In this document: positions 31,419 to 41,949 of the stretch, piece by piece
Layout: each line of letters opens with the position of its first letter
How positions within the stretch are numbered: position 1 is the stretch's first letter
NCBI GenBank assembly: GCA_030765065.1
Contig: CM060990.1
Location: 413,859,198 to 413,923,197 of the forward strand
Length of the DNA: 64,000 bases
Reading direction: 5' to 3'
Origin: Deroplatys truncata
Taxonomy: Eukaryota > Arthropoda > Insecta > Mantodea > Mantidae
Made by a program: the position numbers and the translations under genes
Notes under the pieces: generated by a model
The model's input: only the letters and a program-made list of their open reading frames with translations
Database searches by the model: none
What the model was told of the DNA's origin: nothing

Positions 31419-31909
31419 TGTCCGACGAAACCTATCCCGTCCCCGTGGGGAACAATCTTAACCTACAACTCATTCTCAACGCAGCTTCACCTATTCGTAT
31501 CCTCTGCATATCCAACTCCTATTTCCGCAACAGCAGAGTTGTCACCATCACACTCGACGTCCAAGGGGCTCACGCCATCCACGTCAAATGCGTACCTACC
31601 AAAGTGCACCAGCATCAACAAGACGCACTATGCATCATATACCTCGGCAACAGCAACATTCCTGCTCTAACCAACAAAGTCACATCCACAGGATGCTTCT
31701 CAACCTGCCATTACAACGAATTTACCATCCCCATCTATAAACCAACCTTCACCGAGTTCGTCAACGAAAGTTTCTCTCACCTGCTCGTCACCTGCATCAC
31801 CAACCCTATCCACCAATTTACCGTCGATAGCAGCAGCAGCGATGACGAGGACTCAAAGTGCCCCACGTACTTTAAAATCATTGTTGTGCGCGAAATCTGT
31901 GAGTCCTAG
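31418..31909 (+). CDS. Unknown right-arm protein with Ser/Asp-rich C-terminal segment
   Basis: This is an intact 163-codon frame, coupled to the previous gene by a 1-nt overlap. It reads as a beta-rich domain (NNLNLQLILNAASPIRILC, VVTITLDVQGAHAIHVKC) with a second half of similar character (FSTCHYNEFTIPIYKP). Near the end is SSSSDDEDS, a good casein kinase II-like acidic cluster, then TYFKIIVVRE. No signal peptide or membrane segment is evident. It is the last gene of the element. The AT-rich tail after it carries a polyadenylation signal. I do not recognise it. Confidence 0.55.
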   Translation: MSDETYPVPVGNNLNLQLILNAASPIRILCISNSYFRNSRVVTITLDVQGAHAIHVKCVPTKVHQHQQDALCIIYLGNSNIPALTNKVTSTGCFSTCHYNEFTIPIYKPTFTEFVNESFSHLLVTCITNPIHQFTVDSSSSDDEDSKCPTYFKIIVVREICES

Positions 31910-32131
31910 TGCCTCAACAAACTATGAATTTTAATGTGCTTTTTTTCTCCTAATATTTCTTATATTGTCCATTTATTGTATTCATATGTTAATCTCCTGT
32001 AATCAAATAATCCATTATGTTATTCTCAAACTATGTATTCATATGTTAAGCAAATAATACATCATGTTAATCTAAACTATGTATACATATCTTTATCCAA
32101 TGTACTGTATTCAATTATAAATAAAGAAAAC
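31910..32131 (+). terminator. AT-rich right tail with polyadenylation signal (32,120-32,125)
   Basis: The 222 bp after the last gene are about 75 percent A+T and hold repeated TATGTATTCATATGTTA-like segments (near 31,984, 32,032 and 32,082). AATAAA at 32,120-32,125 would end the right-arm transcripts. The inverted complement does not match the left end at 18,054-18,570, so this is not a terminal inverted repeat. It meets the MITE directly. Confidence 0.5.
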
Positions 32132-32282
32132 AGTCCCGGATGAGCCAATTGCAATAACGATAATCCTTCCGCTCAGGGCGCTTTTCAAACCTGCCGCCAC
32201 CGCCGTCGCACGCAGCGACACTAGCGGCACTAGCGCCCCTAGCGGCAGGATTATCGTTAATCCAATTGGCTTATCCGGGACT
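32132..32282. mobile_element. MITE-like short inverted-repeat element (about 151 bp)
   Basis: AGTCCCGGATGAGCCAATTG at the left end is matched in inverted form at the right end (…CCAATTGGCTTATCCGGGACT), and the complementarity continues inward to about 37 bp (AACGATAATCCT). The centre is GC-rich with short direct repeats (ACTAGCGGC-type). There is no coding capacity. No clear target duplication is visible. It lies exactly between the Polinton tail and the 3'-truncated copy A4, so it may have inserted at, or helped to create, that junction. Confidence 0.75.
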
Positions 32283-32286
32283 AATA

Positions 32287-35200
32287 CTACTTGCGCGTCG
32301 TCTGCCAAAACGTTGGCTATGCAGACGTTGGCCAGACACAGGCGAACGCGCAGTGGAGCTAAAACTTGACACTCAGTTAAAATGTGACGCACCGCTAAGG
32401 CCACGTCACACTGCTGACACAGTGGAGCGGGATCACCACTGAGCAGGTAACTATGACTAAAACGACAATGTCCAATTCGTAAACGGGCTAAAAGTACCTC
32501 TTCCCGACGTGAATAACGAGAAGAGGTACCCCAGATTAACGGGAGAGGCTTAACCTCCCGCAACTTGTTCCCCCGGAGGGCCGTCCACTCATCGCGCCAG
32601 CGCGAGAGGATGCGACGACGTAAAATAACACACGAATCTGACGAGGGAACAACAGAGGTAAAAAATTTGGGTAATAAAATCGCCGATTTCGCAGCGGCGT
32701 CGGCAGACTCATTACCTGAGATGCCCACATCACCTGGAATCCACATGAAGGACACGCTGATGCCAGAGACACCAAGCGAGTGGAGCAGGTCATGTATGCG
32801 CTGTACGAGTGGGTGGTAATAGTACAGCGCAAGAATAGTCTGAAGGGCACTCAGAGAGTCCGTACAAATAAAACAGTGCCGTAAGGCGTGCCGCTGAATG
32901 TATAAAACACATTGGTAAATGCTAAAAAGTTCGGCGGTAAAAGTTGAATATTGTCCAGGTAAACGAAACTTAAAACTACAGTGACCAGAAACAAAGGCAC
33001 ATCCAACTCCAGCTTCAGTCTTAGATCCATCGATAAAGATAAAATTGAAGTCCCCGAATTGAGCCCGTAATGCTAAAAAAGCCGATCTAAAGACTGAAGT
33101 AGGGGTCTCAGTCTTCGGCATCGACGTTAGCCCAAGGTGACAGTGGGCCTCAGCGCGGGACCATGGAGGAAAACGCGTTTCCCCCAGTAGAAGGGCCGGC
33201 GCTGGCGGAACGTCTAAATGTCGAAGAACCTGTCGAAAGCGAAACCCTGGTGGGAGGAAAGCAGAGGAGCTAATAATATAGACACGATCAAGTGACTCCT
33301 CGAAAAACAACTCGAACGACGGGTGGTCAGGCAAGCTTGAGAGTCGACAGGCATACCTGCACAAGAGCATCTCACGCCTGAAGGACAGCGGAGGCTCTGC
33401 AGCCTCAGCATACAGGCTAAGAACACGGCTGGTTGGAAAGGCCCCTGTAGCGACTCTTATGCCACGATGGTGAATGGCATTCAATTGACGTAACACAGAT
33501 GGACGTGCAGACGAATAAACAATACACCCGTAATCAAGTTTGGATCGGACCAAAGAGCGATAAAGGCGAAGAAGGACGGTCCGATCAGCTCCCCAGGATG
33601 TGTCACTTAAAACACGCAAAAGATTAAGAGAACGGTCACACTTTGCTTTTAAAAAGGAAACGTGCGAGGTCCAACACAACTTTCTATCAAACATCAAATC
33701 CAAAAATTTCGCCTCGTCTGCAAACGGAAGTATCCCTGGCCGAAGATGGAGAGTGGGCGGAGGGAAATACTTCCGGCGCCAGAAGTTGATGCAGACGGAT
33801 TTCTCGGCGGAGAAATTAAAGCCGTTGGTGTTACTCCAGGCGTAGAGACGGTCGATACAGCGCTGGAGACGGCGTTCGAGTAGACAGGTCCACCGTGAAC
33901 TACAATAAATGGCAAAATCGACAACAAAAAGGGACGATGATATGCCAGGTGGGATACAATCAACAATGGCATTGATAGCAATCGCAAAAAGTGTGACACT
34001 GGGTACAGAGCCCTGCGGTACTCCGTTCTCTTGAATAAAACGACGAGATAAAACCGAGCAAAACACGTACACGAAAGACGCGGTCCGTCATGAACTCCCG
34101 AAGAAATATGGGAAGACGACCGCGGATACTCCATGCGTGAAGTGTACGTAAAATGCCGCCCCTCCAACAAGTGTCATAAGCTTTCTTCAGGTCAAAAAAC
34201 ACAGCCACAGTTTGACAGTTTCTCAGAAATCCATTCATAACATGCGTCGACAGGGACACCAGATGGTCGACGGTAGAGCGATAGCGACGAAATCCGCACT
34301 GAGCGTTCGCTAAAAGTTTCTGAGACACAAGCCACCATGTCAACCGCCCGTTGATCATGCGCCCCATCACCTTGCAAATGCAACTGGAGAGGGAGATAGG
34401 GCGGTAGCTGGAAGGTAGTTGGCGATCCTTCCCAGGCTTAAGAATAGGGACAATGTTGGCTTCGTGCCAAACGGAAGGAAAAATGCCGTCTTGCCAAATA
34501 CGGTTATAGACATGTAAGAGAAACAGTTTACTGTCGGCTGAAAGGTGCTTTAACATCAGGACATGAATGCCGTCCGGCCTAGGGGCGGAGTGCCTAGAGC
34601 AATGAAGAGCGTGCTCCAGCTCCCTTATTGTGAATAGTTCGTTATAACATTCATTACTAGCAGACCGAAAAGTATATGATGCAGAATCCAGCCGGTCTTT
34701 AAAAGAGCGAAAGCCGGCGGAATAATGGTCTGAACTGGAAACCGCCTCAAATGCAGAACCTAGGGTGTTAGCGATGGCAGCCGGATCTACTATGATGGCA
34801 TTGGGAACCTGAAGGCCAGAAACAGTACAATGCGACACTTTACCTGAGAAGGGACGAAATTTATCCCAAACAACAGATGAAGGCGTAAAGCGATTAAAAG
34901 ACTCGACAAAACGAGTCCACGACGCCTTCTTGCTATCCTGAATAATGCGACGAGCCCTGGCGCGCGATTGTTTAAAGGTCACCAAATTATCAAGTGTAGG
35001 GTGTCGCCGAAACACCCTAAGTGCAGTCCTACGGGCACGAACGGCGTCCCGACAATCCTCGTTCCACCACGGAACAGGTGGCCGCCGAGGTAGAGAGGAT
35101 GAACGGGGATTTGCACGTTCGGCGGCAGAGAAAATCGTAGACGTACGGTGCTGCACTAGTTGGTTAATGTCGGCGAAGGGCTGATCGTAAAAATGCACGA

Positions 35201-35927
35201 GGCTGGAATACAAGTTCCAGTCGGCTTTTGGGAATATCAAGGTAGGTACTCTGGAATGCAGTACGTGGTGCGACAGAAGAGAGACGATGCAGGGGTAATG
35301 GTCGCTGGAGTAGGTGTCAGCGACGACGTTCCATTGAAGACGACTAGCAAGCTGTAGGGAGCAAATGGCAAGGTCCAGGTGAGAGAATGTACCAGAAAAA
35401 TCAGGAATAAACGTAGCTGCACCTGTATTGAGGATAAAAAGATTGACCTGGTAAAAGATGTCGGAAAGAAGAGTTCCCCTCGCACAAGCCCTTGGCGAAC
35501 CCCACAGTGGGTGATGGGCATTAAAATCTCCCAACAGAAGAAATGGTGTTGGGAGAGCGGATAGGAGAGCTCGAGTTTCCGCGGGAGCGAGGGGAGACGA
35601 TGGAGGTGAATACACAGAGCAAACAGAAAACAAAAAGCCGGGTAAGTGAAGGCGATCGGCAACAGCTTGCATGTCGGATGTAAGTGTGACAGGTTTAAAA
35701 TGAACGTCGTTACGCACTAACAACATCACACCTCCATGCGCAGGAGTACCCTCCTCCGGTTCAAGGTCGTAGCGAACCGGAGTGTACCCTCGGAGATCGA
35801 AAGGGTCGTGAGGGCGAAGCTTGGTCTCCTGCAAACACACGACCATAGGTGAATGGGAACGCAATAAAAGTTGCAGTTCCGCCCTATGCGATCGTACACC
35901 ACGTACATTCCAGGTCAGAATAGCCAT
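32287..35927 (-). pseudogene. A4 ORF2: endonuclease, RT, RNase H (frameshift, mutated RT active site, 3' end lost)
   Basis: ORF2 begins MAILTWNVRGVRSH and is open for about 620 codons through the endonuclease and first RT half. A one-base shift near 34,062 moves the rest into a second frame, which continues through RT and RNase H. The RT catalytic box reads FVVDFAIY in place of FVDDFAIY: the first catalytic Asp is Val, from one base change near 33,920. The RNase H His of GHVGISGNESAD is also changed (GDVGISGN). The C terminus is cut off at about 32,287. Catalysis is lost at several levels. Confidence 0.85.
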
Positions 35928-35954
35928 GAATAAAAGGGATAAACTGTCTACTTA

Positions 35955-37231
35955 GAAGGGCGGCTTAAAAGAATCTTTTGCTTAACCTTTGGGCTCGGGC
36001 TTTTTGTATGGAGTTGGTCAGACTCCATAGCTTCCTCGGAGGGAGGGCCCGCGCTCAGCGCCAGAAACCGATTCAAGCGCCGTGAATCGGTTCTGGGTGG
36101 CGATGGGTGAGGGGTGCCGCTGAGTGCGGCTTGTCCCAGGAGCTTCCTGGGACAGCGAAATCCGAAGAGGAGAAGGTAAACTTACGTTACCGCGCGCACG
36201 CGGAGGGTATTTCAAAAAATCTTCCCTACGAAGTTTCTGCTTGGGTTTCTTTTCAGCGGCTTGCGACTTCATTGACTTCGGACCAGGTTTATACGGCTTG
36301 GTAACTGTAGCTTTAATGGACGGCCGGATGGTAGTGGCTAATCCAGTCATGCTCCAGGTCTGAGTTTCGGCATCTACTCGTGGTACTGGCGAGGCAACAA
36401 CAGAACTAAATGTGCCAGATCGCAGGAGATAAGGTTGGCGCGCATGGTAACGCCTCCGCGCTTCAGCGAAGGAGAGTTTTTCCTTTACCCGGATCTCCTG
36501 GATCGCCTTCTCGTCCAAGTACCGCGGACAGTCGGCAAACGAAGCAGAATGAGACCCTTTACAATTAACGCAGACGGGGGCTGTTGAACAGGTACCTTCG
36601 TGTGAGGGCTGGCTACATGTTGCACAGATGTTAACGGCACTCTTACATGAGACTTGCGTATGCCCAAAACGTTGGCATTTAAAACAACGCAGAGGTCTAG
36701 GAATATAAGGCCTCACAGAAATGCGTTCGTACCCTGCGGAAATGCTCGTGGGCAGATCGACGCCATCAAATGTTAGAAACAGGGTACGAGTGGGTACCAA
36801 TACGCCGTCGCGTTTGGCCTGCACTCGATGGACCGCTGTCACCTTCTGGTCTGCAAGATATTCCACCAAGTCCTCGTCCGATATTCCATCGAGGCTGTGC
36901 GTGGTGACAACGCCTCGGCAAGAATTCAAGGTGCGGTGCTTCTCAACACGGATAGGATAACCGTGGAGAAGCGTAGCGCGCAAAAGGTCTTACTCTGCTG
37001 TTCGTATTTGGTTTGAACCAACAAGGAACTAATCCGCAGACGAGTGCAGGACTGAACCGAACCTGAAATAGCGTCAGTGCCCTTCTGGATAATGAAAGGG
37101 TTCACCTTCTCAAACGTTTGACCTTCCTCAGTTCGTGAAACCACTAAGTAACTACCAGTAGTCGGCGGTGCTACTTCTGTTGCAAGTACTTTACGTCGCT
37201 TATTATTAGTAATGGACAAAGGGTGCTCCAT
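35955..37231 (-). pseudogene. A4 ORF1: gag-like zinc-knuckle protein (broken)
   Basis: The start is MEHPLSITNNKRRKV. Three zinc knuckles are intact (CFKCQRFGHTQVSC, CATCSQPSHEGTC, CVNCKGSH). A shift near 36,975 separates the N-terminal third from the knuckle part. A 2-bp deletion near 36,049, relative to A5, shifts the C terminus and gives an early stop. It is not functional. Confidence 0.75.
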
Positions 37232-37806
37232 AGCGAAAGAAATCCTCCACCATTGCAACCGTCTCCGACCTCGGGTTCTGACTTACCGGGCGTTACCCCG
37301 GCTTGGGTGAGTGGCCTATCTATACCAGACTCACCCCAGGGTCACACCTCCCAGAACATAGACAGAGGGACCCAATCGCCGTCGGAAGCCAGCAGCTCAT
37401 GCAATGGCCCCCCGCGGGACTGCAGTTGAACAGCGGATACGAACACATACCCTACATGACGACCCCGGGTGGTGGGGATGACGCCATTACCCACTCACCC
37501 AGCTGCGCACTCACTGCGCGGGTATCCGTCAGGCTGTGTCCACGGAGGATTAACATAAAAGTTTAAAAGAAACTAAAACTGTGTGGGCGTTTTGCACGCA
37601 AGGTAGGCCGGCGAGAAGGAACAGAGATGTGTAAATGAACGGTCGTGGGGCGAAATGTGTGTAAGGAGAAGAGAAGAAACAAAGAAACGATGGCGAGGCG
37701 CGGTATGAATGTAATGCTAAGAACGCACGAGAGCCTACCTTCGCTCCCCGGTCACGAGAACGAACCCACTCAACCGGACGGGGATGAATGGATGAAAATG
37801 GCTATG

Positions 37807-37816
37807 AATGGCTCGA
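37807..37816. repeat. Target-site duplication of A5, left copy (AATGGCTCGA); right copy at 43,876-43,885
   Basis: The two 10-bp copies are identical. Joined, they restore the A4 leader sequence that other copies show uninterrupted (for example near 17,025). This proves the nesting order A4 then A5. Confidence 0.9.
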
Positions 37817-37846
37817 TGATGATGATGATGATGATGATATGCGGTT

Positions 37847-37883
37847 TAAGGGCGCTAAACTGCTATGGTCATCAGCGCCCTTA
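37847..37883 (-). other. 3'-terminal hairpin of copy A5
   Basis: TAAGGGCGCT (37,847-37,856) pairs perfectly with AGCGCCCTTA (37,874-37,883). The loop contains GGTCATC. It lies just inside the TCA-repeat tail, which is where the ORF2 protein must recognise the RNA. Confidence 0.7.
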
Positions 37884-37977
37884 CAGTGTTTAAAAGATAA
37901 GGTCAAAATATAAAACAGGTAAAAGAACCGCATAGTTAAAAACGGGACACAAACCCGCGATGTTCAAAAGGCTAAAA

Positions 37978-38072
37978 CTAACAATATAACAATAACAAAT
38001 ATAACAATAACAATAATAACAATAACAACAATAACAACAATAATAACAATAACAACAATAAAAAGAACAAGA
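37978..38072 (-). repeat. AACAAT-rich microsatellite in the 3' untranslated region of A5
   Basis: Interspersed AACAAT/ATAACA units fill about 90 bp. The same position in A3 (11,219-11,320) and A6 (about 45,978-46,075) holds similar but differently long tracts, whereas A2, A7 and A8 have little or none. It is a slippage-prone part of this family's 3' end. Confidence 0.7.
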
Positions 38073-38237
38073 CAAATATCTGAAAACCAACACACTAAAA
38101 GCATAGGCGGTAAAGGATTAAAACGTGTCAGGAACTGTAGAATGCGAGGGACATGAGCGCCATATGTCCACTGGGGATAAGAGTTCCCATAAAAAACAGA
38201 CAGAATAAAAGTATCAAGCTAACAGACGCCCAACGCA

Positions 38238-41200
38238 TTAAATGCGCAGATTAAAAGCACTGTCGTGAATAAAACGTAAAACACATTCTACAGCACGCGT
38301 GTCGTCTGCCAAAACGTTGGCTAGGCCAACAGGCAGGCCCACTTGAGCACGCAATGCAGCTAAAACCTGACACTCTGTTAAAATGTGACGCACCGTTAAG
38401 GGCACGTCACACTGCCCACAGACGGGTGCGGGGTCACCACTGAGCAAATACCTATGACTAAAAACACAATGTCCAATCCGTAGACGAGCTAAAATTACCT
38501 CTTCCCGACGACAAGAACGAGAAGAGGTACCCCAGATCAACGGGAAAGGCTTAACCTCCCGCAACTTGTTCCCCCGGAGGGCCGTCCACTCATCGCGCCA
38601 GCGCGAGAGGATGCGGCGACGTAAAATAACATACGAATCTGACGAGGGAACAACAGAAGTAAAAAATCTGGGTAACAAAATCGCCGATTTCGCAGCGGCG
38701 TCGGCAGACTCGTTACCTGAGATGCCCACATGACCTGGAATCCACATGAAGGAGACGCTGATGCCAGAGACACCGAGCGAGTGGAGCAGGTCATGTATGC
38801 GCTGTACGAGTGGGTGGTAATTGTACAGCGCATGAATAGCCTGAAGGGCACTCAGAGAGTACGTACAAATAAAACAGTGCCGTAAGTCGTGCCGCTGAAT
38901 GAATAAAACGGATTGATAAATGCTAAAAAGTTCGGCGGTAAAAATTGAACATTGTCGAGGTAAACGAAAACTAAAACTCTGTACACCAAAAACAAAGGCA
39001 CATCCTACTCCAACATCAGTCTTAGACCCATCAGTATATATAAAATGACAGTCCCCGAACTGCGCCTGTAGTTCTAAAAAGGCGGATCTAAGAACAGAAG
39101 CAGGGGTCGCATTTTTCGGCATCGACGTCAGCCCAAGTTGGATGTGGGCCTCAGCGCGCGACCATGGAGGAAAACGCGTTTCCCCTCGGGTAAGGGCCGG
39201 CGCTGGCGGAACGTCCAAATGCCGAAGTAGCAGTCAAAATCGAACCCCTGGAGGGAGCAAAGCAGAGGAGCTAACTAAATATTGCCAGTCAAGTGAATCC
39301 TCGTAAAATGCCGCGAAGGACGGGTGGTCAGGCAAGCTGGAGAGTCGACAGGCATAGATACATAAGAGCATCTCACGCCTGAAAGACAGCGGAGGCTCTG
39401 CAGCCTCAGCGTAAAGACTGGGCACGGGGCTAGTTGTAAAGGCCCCTGTAGCGACTCTAATACCACGATGATGAATGGGATTCAAACGACGTAACACAGA
39501 TGGACGTGCCGACGAATGAACGATACACCCGTAATGAAGTTTGGATCGGACCAAAGAGCGATAAAGGCGAAGAAGGACGGTCCGATCAGCTCCCCAGGAT
39601 GTGCCACTTAAAACACGTAAAATATTAAGAGAACGGTCACACTTTGCTTTTAAAAAGGAAACGTGCGAGGTCCAACACAACTTCCTATCAAAAATCAACC
39701 CCAAAAATTTCGCCTCGTCTGCAAACGGAAGTATCCCTGGCCCAAGATGGAGAGAGGGCGGAGGGAAATACTTCCGGCGCCAGAAATTGATGTAGACGGA
39801 TTTCTCGGCGGAGAAATTAAAGCCGTTGGCGTTACTCCAGGCGTAGAGACGGTCGATACAGCTCTGGAGACGGCGTTCGAGTAGACAGGTCCGCCGTGAA
39901 CTGCAATAAATAGCGAAATCGTCAACAAAAAGGGACGATGAAATGCCAGGTGGAATACAATCAACAATGGGGTTGATAGCAATCGCAAAAAGTGTGACAC
40001 TGAGTACAGAGCCCTGCGGTACTCCGTTCTCTTGAATAAAACGACGAGATAAAACCGAGCCCACACGTACACGAAAGACGCGGTCCGTCATGAACTCCCT
40101 AAGAAATATGGGAAGACGACCGCAGATATTCCATGCGTGAAGTGTACGTAAAATGCCGCCCCTCCAACAAGTGTCATAAGCTTTCTCCAGGTCAAAAAAT
40201 ACAGCCACGGTTTGACACTTTCTCAGAAATCCATTGATAATATGCGTCGACAAGGACACCAGATGGTCGACGGTAGAGCGATAGCGACGAAACCCGCACT
40301 GAGCGTTCGCTAGAAGTTTCTGAGACTCAAGCCACCATGTCAACCGCCCGTTGATCATGCGCTCCATCACCTTGCAAATGCAACTGGTGAGGGAGATAGG
40401 GCGGTAGCTGGAAGGTAGTTGGCGATCCTTCCCAGGCTTAAGTATAGGGACAATGGTGGCTTCGCGCCAAACGGAAGGAAAAATGCCGTCCAGCCAAATA
40501 CGGTTATAGACCTGTAAGAGAAAGAGTTTACTGTCGGCTGAAAGGTTCTTTAACATCAGAACATGAATGCCGTCCGGCCCAGGAGCGGAGTGCCGAGAGC
40601 AATGAAGAGCATGCTCCAGCTCCCTCATTGTGAAAATTTCATTATAACACTCAATATTAGCAGATCGAAAATTAAAGGTGTCGGAATCCAGCCGGTCTTT
40701 GATAGAGCGAAAGCCGGCGGAATAATGGTCCGAATTGGATACCGCCTCAAAGGCAGCACCCAGAGTGTTAGCGATGGCAGCCGGATCTACTATGGTGGCA
40801 TTAGAAACCTGTAGGCCAGAAACAGTACAATGCGACACTTTACCTGAGAAGCGACGAAGTTTATCCCAAACAACAGATGAAGGCGTAAAGCGATTAAAAG
40901 ACTCGACAAAACGAGCCCACGACGCCTTCTTGCTATCCTGAATAGTGCGACGAGCCCTGGCGCGCGATTGTTTAAAAGTCACCAAATTATCAAGTGTAGG
41001 GTGGCGCCGAAACACCCTAAGTGCAGCCCTACGAGCACGAACGGCGGCCCGACAATCCTCGTTCCACCACGGAACAGGCATTCGCCGAGGTTGAGAGGAT
41101 GAACGGGGAATGGCGCGTTCGGCAGCAGAGAAAATAGTAGACTTAAGGTACTGCACTAGTTCGTTAATGTCGGTGAAGGGCTGGTCGTCAAAATGCACGA

Positions 41201-41927
41201 GGCTGGAATACAAACTCCAGTCGGCTTTTGGGAATATCCAGGTAGGTACTCTGAAATGTTGGAAGTGGTGTGACAGAAGAGAAACGATGCAGGGGTAATG
41301 GTCGCTGGAGTAGGTGTCAGCGACGACGTTCCACTGAAGGCGACGTGCAAGCTGGATTGCGCAAAGGGCAAGGTCCAGGTGAGAGAAAGTACCAGAAGAA
41401 TCAGAAATAAAAGTAGGTGCACCTGTATTGAGGATGGAAAGATTGAACTGATAAAAAATGTCGGAAAGAAGAGTTCCCCTCGCACAAGCCCTTGGCGAAC
41501 CCCTAAGTGGGTAATGGGCATTAAAATCTCCCAACACAATAAATGGTGTTGGGAGAGCGGACAGGAGAGCTCGAATGTCCGCGGGAGCGAGAGGAGATGA
41601 CGGAGGTGAATATACAGAGCAAACAGAGAAGAAAAAACCGGGTAACTGCAGTCTAATGGCAACAGCTTGCAAGTCGGACGTAAGTGTGATAGGTTGAAAA
41701 TGAACGTCATTACGCACCAATAACATGACACCTCCATGAGCAGGAGCTCCCTCCTCCGGTTCAAGATCGTAGCGAACCGGAGTGTACTCTCGGAGATCGA
41801 AAGGGTCGTGAGGGCGAAGCTTGGTCTCCTGCAAACGCACGACCATAGGTGAATGGGAACGCAATAAAAGTTGCAGTTCCGCCCTATGCGATCGTACACC
41901 ACGTACATTCCAGGTCAGGATAGCCAT
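38238..41927 (-). pseudogene. A5 ORF2: endonuclease, reverse transcriptase, RNase H (single nonsense codon)
   Basis: ORF2 is 1,229 codons long. Endonuclease: RLQETKLRPHDPFDL, GDFNAHYPLRGSP, SSDHYPC. RT: SAPGPDGIHVLML, SYRPISLTSCICKV, GFRRYRSTVDHL, GVPQGSVLSVTLFAIAINP and FVDDFAIY. RNase H: FIYTDGSKTDVGVG, FTAELFSIYQ and GHVGISGNESADAAAKSA. The C-terminal zinc-like block (CGQCDVPLTVRHILTEC) follows. The only break is TGA at 39,234-39,236, where other copies read CGA (Arg): a C-to-T change at a CpG. It starts 22 nt after the ORF1 stop. It is the best reference for the family. Confidence 0.92.
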
Positions 41928-41949
41928 TGAGAAAAAGGGGATAAACTGT

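Larger units (their letters stand above)
18054..32131 (+). mobile_element. Polinton/Maverick of the adintovirus type, endogenous and decayed
   Basis: Plus-strand genes in order are: protein-primed DNA polymerase B, FtsK/HerA-type packaging ATPase, pX-like peptide, an acidic coiled protein, integrase with chromodomain, penton-like minor capsid protein, pVI-like protein, double-jelly-roll major capsid protein, adenain-like protease, and a right arm of small genes. Polymerase, integrase, ATPase and protease together define Polintons, and the capsid and pX/pVI genes match what is called adintovirus. At least ten stops or frameshifts affect the large genes. No terminal inverted repeats and no target duplication were found, so the ends may be lost or lie at an unrecognised position. 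Outer coordinates are therefore approximate. Confidence 0.85.
32287..37816 (-). mobile_element. Non-LTR retrotransposon family A, copy A4 (3'-truncated; 5' end at 43,886-43,936)
   Basis: Copy A4 has a leader, ORF1 and ORF2 but breaks off about 30 codons before the end of RNase H, at about 32,287, where the MITE and Polinton begin. Loss of the 3' end cannot come from its own insertion mechanism, so a later deletion or recombination removed it. Its leader is split at 37,816 by copy A5, and its last 51 bp with the 5' terminus lie at 43,886-43,936. Confidence 0.8.

Noticed and set aside
18054..32282. AGTCCCGG inverted ends at 32,132-32,282 as Polinton terminal repeats
   Set aside because: Both arms of the inverted repeat lie within 151 bp on the right side. 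No matching copy occurs at the left end.
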